NCBI GenBank assembly: GCA_037179515.1
Contig: JAXCGZ010017015.1
Coordinates: 62,001-126,000, forward strand
Source of the DNA: Halocaridina rubra
Taxonomy: Eukaryota > Arthropoda > Malacostraca > Decapoda > Atyidae
DNA: 64,000 nt
Direction of reading: 5' to 3'
The position numbers and the translations under genes were made by a program. Under the pieces are notes generated by a model that was given only the letters and a program-made list of their open reading frames with translations, searched no databases and was not told where the DNA came from. This document shows, piece by piece, positions 56,825 through 64,000 of this stretch (position 1 is the stretch's first letter; each line of letters opens with the position of its first letter).

Positions 56825-59735
56825 CAGTAATCCCTCGCTAAATCGCGATTCACCTACAGCGAATTCAGTGCATCACTATTTTTTTTTACGAACTTTATTT
56901 TTTACTTGGTATATGTGAAAATATCAATATTTCCAGTAGTTTTATTATTTTATTGAAAAAAGAAAAAGCATTTCCTAGCCTATGAGTAATAAAATTGTAA
57001 AAAATAGTAATAAACATATACTTAAACATGTAACTCTGCACCATATAAAATACGATACCGGTATCGGTGTTTCGGAAAACGCAAAGGGTCGCACCTACGC
57101 GAGATAGTACATATTAAAATTTCCAGTATATTCATTATATTGCTAATATAAAAAAGTATCTCCTAGCCTAAGAATAATAAAACAGTAAAAAGTAGTAAAA
57201 AATATAAATTTAAACATGTAACTCTACACCATATAAAATATGATACAGGTATCGGCGTTTCGGAAACCGTAAAGGGTCGCACCTACGTGAGATAGTAAAT
57301 ATTAAAATGTCCAGTATTTTCATAAATTTATTGATAAAAAAAAAGTATTTCCTATCCTAAGAATAAAAAAACAGTAAAATATAGTTTAAAACATAAATTT
57401 AAATATGCATCTCACAGTACTGTACCTTATAAAATACTGTACGATAGCGTATTGGCGTCTTGGAAATCGCAATGGGTCGCACCTACGTGAGATAGTACAT
57501 GGGATACTATTGGCTGATGGGTGGGAGATGACAAATCACAGAAGTCTTTTTCTGAATGTTCTGTATCATGGGATCTGATTGGCTTTTTTACTGAAGCTTG
57601 GTTCTACCAGCATCTTCCATTGTCTCACCTCACCCGTTCAGTCTACTCACGTGTGCGCCATGCGCGTTGTGCTTCTTAATAGGTTGTGCTTGCGATTTTG
57701 TGAAGCTTTTTGTATTTCAACCCCTGCAATGCCACCCAAGCGTCATCTTGTAAGGCTTCTGGTAGTGAGCCTAAGCGGCAAAGGAAGATGTTGACCATAG
57801 CAGATAATGTAAAAGTATTGGATATGCTGAAGGAAGGAAGAAGGTTCTCGAAAGTCGGCCGCCATTTCAGCATAAACGAATCTACTGCTCGATACAAAAA
57901 GAAGCACAAATATCAGGAAAACAGCGACTATTACCTTTAACAAAAGAATGAAGAGGATCGTAACACCCCACAATAAGATAATAGTGCGGATGGCATCTGC
58001 TTTAGCCCTGTGGATTGCTGATTGCAGAAAGAAGAACATCAGCTTGGACACCAATATCATACAAACAAAGGCGAAGAAGCTGTATGAGACATCCGCTGCA
58101 AATGAACCCGATAACGAGTGGTGACCATGAGGAGGAGGAGAAAGAAGAAGAAATGGACGACCCACAACCAAGACCCTCCAGCGATTCTCCACCGAGGAAA
58201 CAATCGTTAGTTGCTAGCAAGGGATGGTTCGCCAAATTTTAAAAATGCTTTGGCCTAAGGAGCGTTTCGGTGAATGGAGAAGCTGCCTCTGCAGACACAG
58301 CTGCAGCTGTAGATTATGTAAAGAACGACTTCAAGAAAATTATCGAGGAAGGCAATTATGCTCCTGAGCAAGTATTTAACATGGGTGAGACTGGATTATT
58401 TTAGAAGAGAATGCCGTCTCGCACTTTTCTTTTCAAAGAAAAAACTAAATCCCTGGGATTAAAAGCACACAAAGACTGCGTTACCCTCGTCATGTGCAGG
58501 AATGTTGTGGGCTTTATGTTAAAGCCTGGGCTTATCTACAAGTCAAAGAACAATAGAGCTTTTGCTGCCAGTGTATTGGATGCATAACTCTAAGGCCTGG
58601 ATCACGAAAAGCCTCACATCAGAAAGGTTTAACCAATGCTTTATACCTCAGGTCAAAGTTTATCTAGCAGAGAAGGGCCTTGAATTTAAAGTACTTCTTT
58701 TGATGGATAATACTGGTGGCTACGCAACTGATCTCCAATATTACGGTGTTCAAGTAGTGTTCCTGCCACCGAATATGACATCACTGATTCAGCCTATGGA
58801 TGAAGGTGCTATTCGTGCGTTCAAGGCCCACTACACACCAAATGCCCTAACGAACCTGGTTGACCCCATGCAAGCGGACAAAGAATTCGCACTGAAGGCG
58901 TACTGCCGTAACTACACGATTGCAATATGCCTTCAAAATATTCAGAATGCAATCAAAGAGATGAAGCCAGCCACAATCAATGCCAGCTGGAAGAAATTGT
59001 GGACGGAAGTCATCTACGACTATAAGGGATTTCCTCCTGACGAAGTCCATAACTCAGCAGTTGCGAAAGCTGTAAATTAGCCTGCATTGCTGGGAGGAGA
59101 ATGCTATAAATATATGACTCACAAAGACGTCAATACTCTAATAGACTGCCACTCACAGCCACTGACTGATGAAGACTTGGAGGAAATGACAAAATCAGCG
59201 AGAAAAAAAGAGGAAAAACAACAACAGGAAATGCATGATGAAGTCGAAGAACCTGGCCTTACACTCGAATGGCTGGCAGCCATGTATAACACGGCCAAAA
59301 AACTCCAACAACAGTCGCAGGAGCATTACGACGATATGGTTAGTTCGGTCCACTTCTGCAATATTACCGACGATGCCTTGACTCCTTACAAGACCATCTT
59401 CGCACAAAAGAAGAAACAGAGACAGCACCTCCCCGTTACCATGTTCTTCTCTCACACAAAGCAGCAGTAAAGCTGTCATTGGCTATGGAGTATGTACACG
59501 TCATCATCACATCATTCACGGTAAGCATACCTATCATGTTCATATAAATGTACACTTGCACGGTATTATTAATAAAGTAAAGGGTGCTTTGTTAACAGTG
59601 CCGGTAGGGTTTATATAGAAAAGGTAAAAATAAATGTAAAATACCTATAATAAATATGGTGCTCCTACTTCGTGGATTTTCACCTATTGGGGCAGGAACA
59701 GGAAGAAAACCCCCGCGATAAACGAAGGGGCACTG
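56825..59735 (+). mobile_element. Element G: full-length but decayed relative of element C
   Basis: Left end CAGTAATCCCTCGCTAAATC after TA (56823-56824); reverse-complemented right end CAGTGCCCCTTCGTTTATCG. 5' subterminal units occupy 56930-57480, with GATACCGGTATC at 57054-57065, then the transposase, then one 3' subterminal unit at 59510-59660. Its right end abuts a (TA)n tract. Confidence 0.85.
57729..59470 (+). pseudogene. Tigger-like DDE transposase, inactivated (element G)
   Basis: It starts at ATG 57729 (MPPKRH) but shifts frame within a few codons; the helix-turn-helix continues in the frame of 57740-57940. The DDE domain reads FNMGETGLF where C has FNMDETGLFW, so the first Asp is Gly and the next Trp is a stop. 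The second and third acids remain (LLLMDNTGGYA, QPMDEGAIRAF). The C-terminal part (59087-59470) includes PLTDEDLEEMTKSARKKEE, LTLEWLAAMYNTAKKLQQ and IFAQKKKQRQHLP, ending TAA. It aligns end to end with the element C protein. Confidence 0.85.
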
Positions 59736-59739
59736 TGTG

Positions 59740-61551
<1,812 letters not shown>

Positions 61552-61846
61552 TAATCCCTCGCTATATCGCGATTCACCTATCGCGAATTCAGTGCATCAC
61601 ATATTTTTTGTGGCAAAATAAAAAAAATAAAAAATTAAAGAAGATTGTGACACCAGGACGGGCCAAAAAATTATAAAATAAAACAGCCTTCATCAAGCTG
61701 TAAAGAGAAACAGAGATGGAGAGTGTAATGACCTGTCAGGTGTGAAGGGATTATAAAAGATTGATAATGAATATCCAGTTTTCTGCTGCATTATAATATA
61801 CCTCTGATTTGCTTTCATGATGTCTTCTCCAAAAATTCTCCTTAGA

Positions 61847-61849
<3 letters not shown>

Positions 61850-61898
<49 letters not shown>

Positions 61899-61934
61899 GG
61901 CAACAATAATTTTCCTTTGACGATGATTGCAGAG

Positions 61935-62002
<68 letters not shown>
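61850..62002. repeat. (ATT)n blocks in element J left arm
   Basis: Two (ATT)n runs around the conserved GGCAACAATAATTTTCC segment. Confidence 0.95.
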
Positions 62003-62073
62003 GAATTTGTAATTAAACCATTATTTTTACAATAAATAATGTAGTTTGGGTTGAATGAACAAGAGTTAATTAA

Positions 62074-62076
<3 letters not shown>

Positions 62077-62161
<85 letters not shown>
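62077..62161. repeat. (CT)n centre of element J
   Basis: Pure CT dinucleotides; this is the run that the I-clade LINE split in element I. Confidence 0.97.
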
Positions 62162-62166
<5 letters not shown>

Positions 62167-62279
62167 ATTCTATTCTACCCAACCCCCCACACTCTCTTTG
62201 TCCCAGCCAACTAGGGAGGGGCACTGTACACAGTTATTAAAGTAAATAAACCAACAGATGTACAAACAATGATGAGCCT

Positions 62280-62435
<156 letters not shown>

Positions 62436-62741
62436 ATAAGGTCTAAGGAGAATTATTGGAATAGACATCATGAAAGTAATGCAGAGATATATTAAAACCC
62501 AGCAGAGAACTGGATATTCATTACACATCTTTTATAATCCATTAACATTTGACAGGTCATTACACTCTCCATCTCTGTTTCTCTTTAAAGCCTGATAAAG
62601 GCCATTTTATATTATCATTTTTTGGCCCATCCTGGTGTCACAATAATCTTTAATTTTTTATTATTCTTTTATTCCCCCCAAAAAATTCCACGACGCACTG
62701 AATTCGCGATAGGTGAACCACGAAATAGCGAGGGATTACTA

Positions 62742-64000
<1,259 letters not shown>

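Overview
This is a eukaryotic window from a transposon- and microsatellite-rich invertebrate genome. The one host gene carries canonical GT-AG introns. The mobile elements are jockey/CR1-like LINEs, Penelope-like elements and several Tigger/pogo families, alongside extremely long (TA)n, (ATT)n, (AC)n and (CT/GA)n tracts. This mixture suggests an arthropod, most plausibly a decapod crustacean; that assignment is inference.

Host gene. The minus strand carries the 3' half of a sorting nexin of the SNX9/18/33 family (arthropod SH3PX1). Seven exons lie between 56622 and 22682, all with phase-compatible splice junctions. They encode about 375 residues: most of the PX domain and the whole BAR domain, ending at a TGA. 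The SH3 domain and the start of PX must lie beyond base 64000. The intron between the fifth and sixth exons seen here is 29.6 kb long and made almost wholly of transposons.

Layout. 1-3207: scrambled old LINE with a DNA transposon inserted in it. 3208-9315: AT-rich sequence without recognised genes, with a 1.1 kb (TA)n tract. 9316-14473: three TA-targeting DNA elements (S, M, A) and a tRNA-like fragment, separated by (TA)n tracts. 14620-20092: Penelope-like head-to-head palindrome with a nearly complete Tigger-like element (C) inserted in one arm. 20167-23087: 3' end of the sorting nexin gene. 23276-32615: nested set, an old Tigger-like element R containing element B, which contains a decayed Ty3/gypsy element and a young LINE. 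32920-44578: Penelope-like copies, a tandem 180-bp repeat array, and a fold-back element (I) carrying two LINEs, each in a microsatellite part of it. 44580-51870: TA-targeting elements T, F, Q1 and Q2 joined almost end to end. 52712-56622: sorting nexin exons with a probable piggyBac-type insertion between two of them. 56825-64000: a chain of four Tigger-like elements (G, E, J, H) separated by (TA)n.

How they interact. The DNA elements use TA target sites and share two terminal sequence types. The autonomous C/G/H elements encode transposases with a helix-turn-helix and a DDE domain. Shorter relatives (D, E, F, M, J, I) keep the ends and subterminal repeats but little or no coding sequence, so they look like non-autonomous dependants. 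No CRISPR arrays, rRNA genes or intact tRNA genes were seen. All identifications are by eye; no database search was run.
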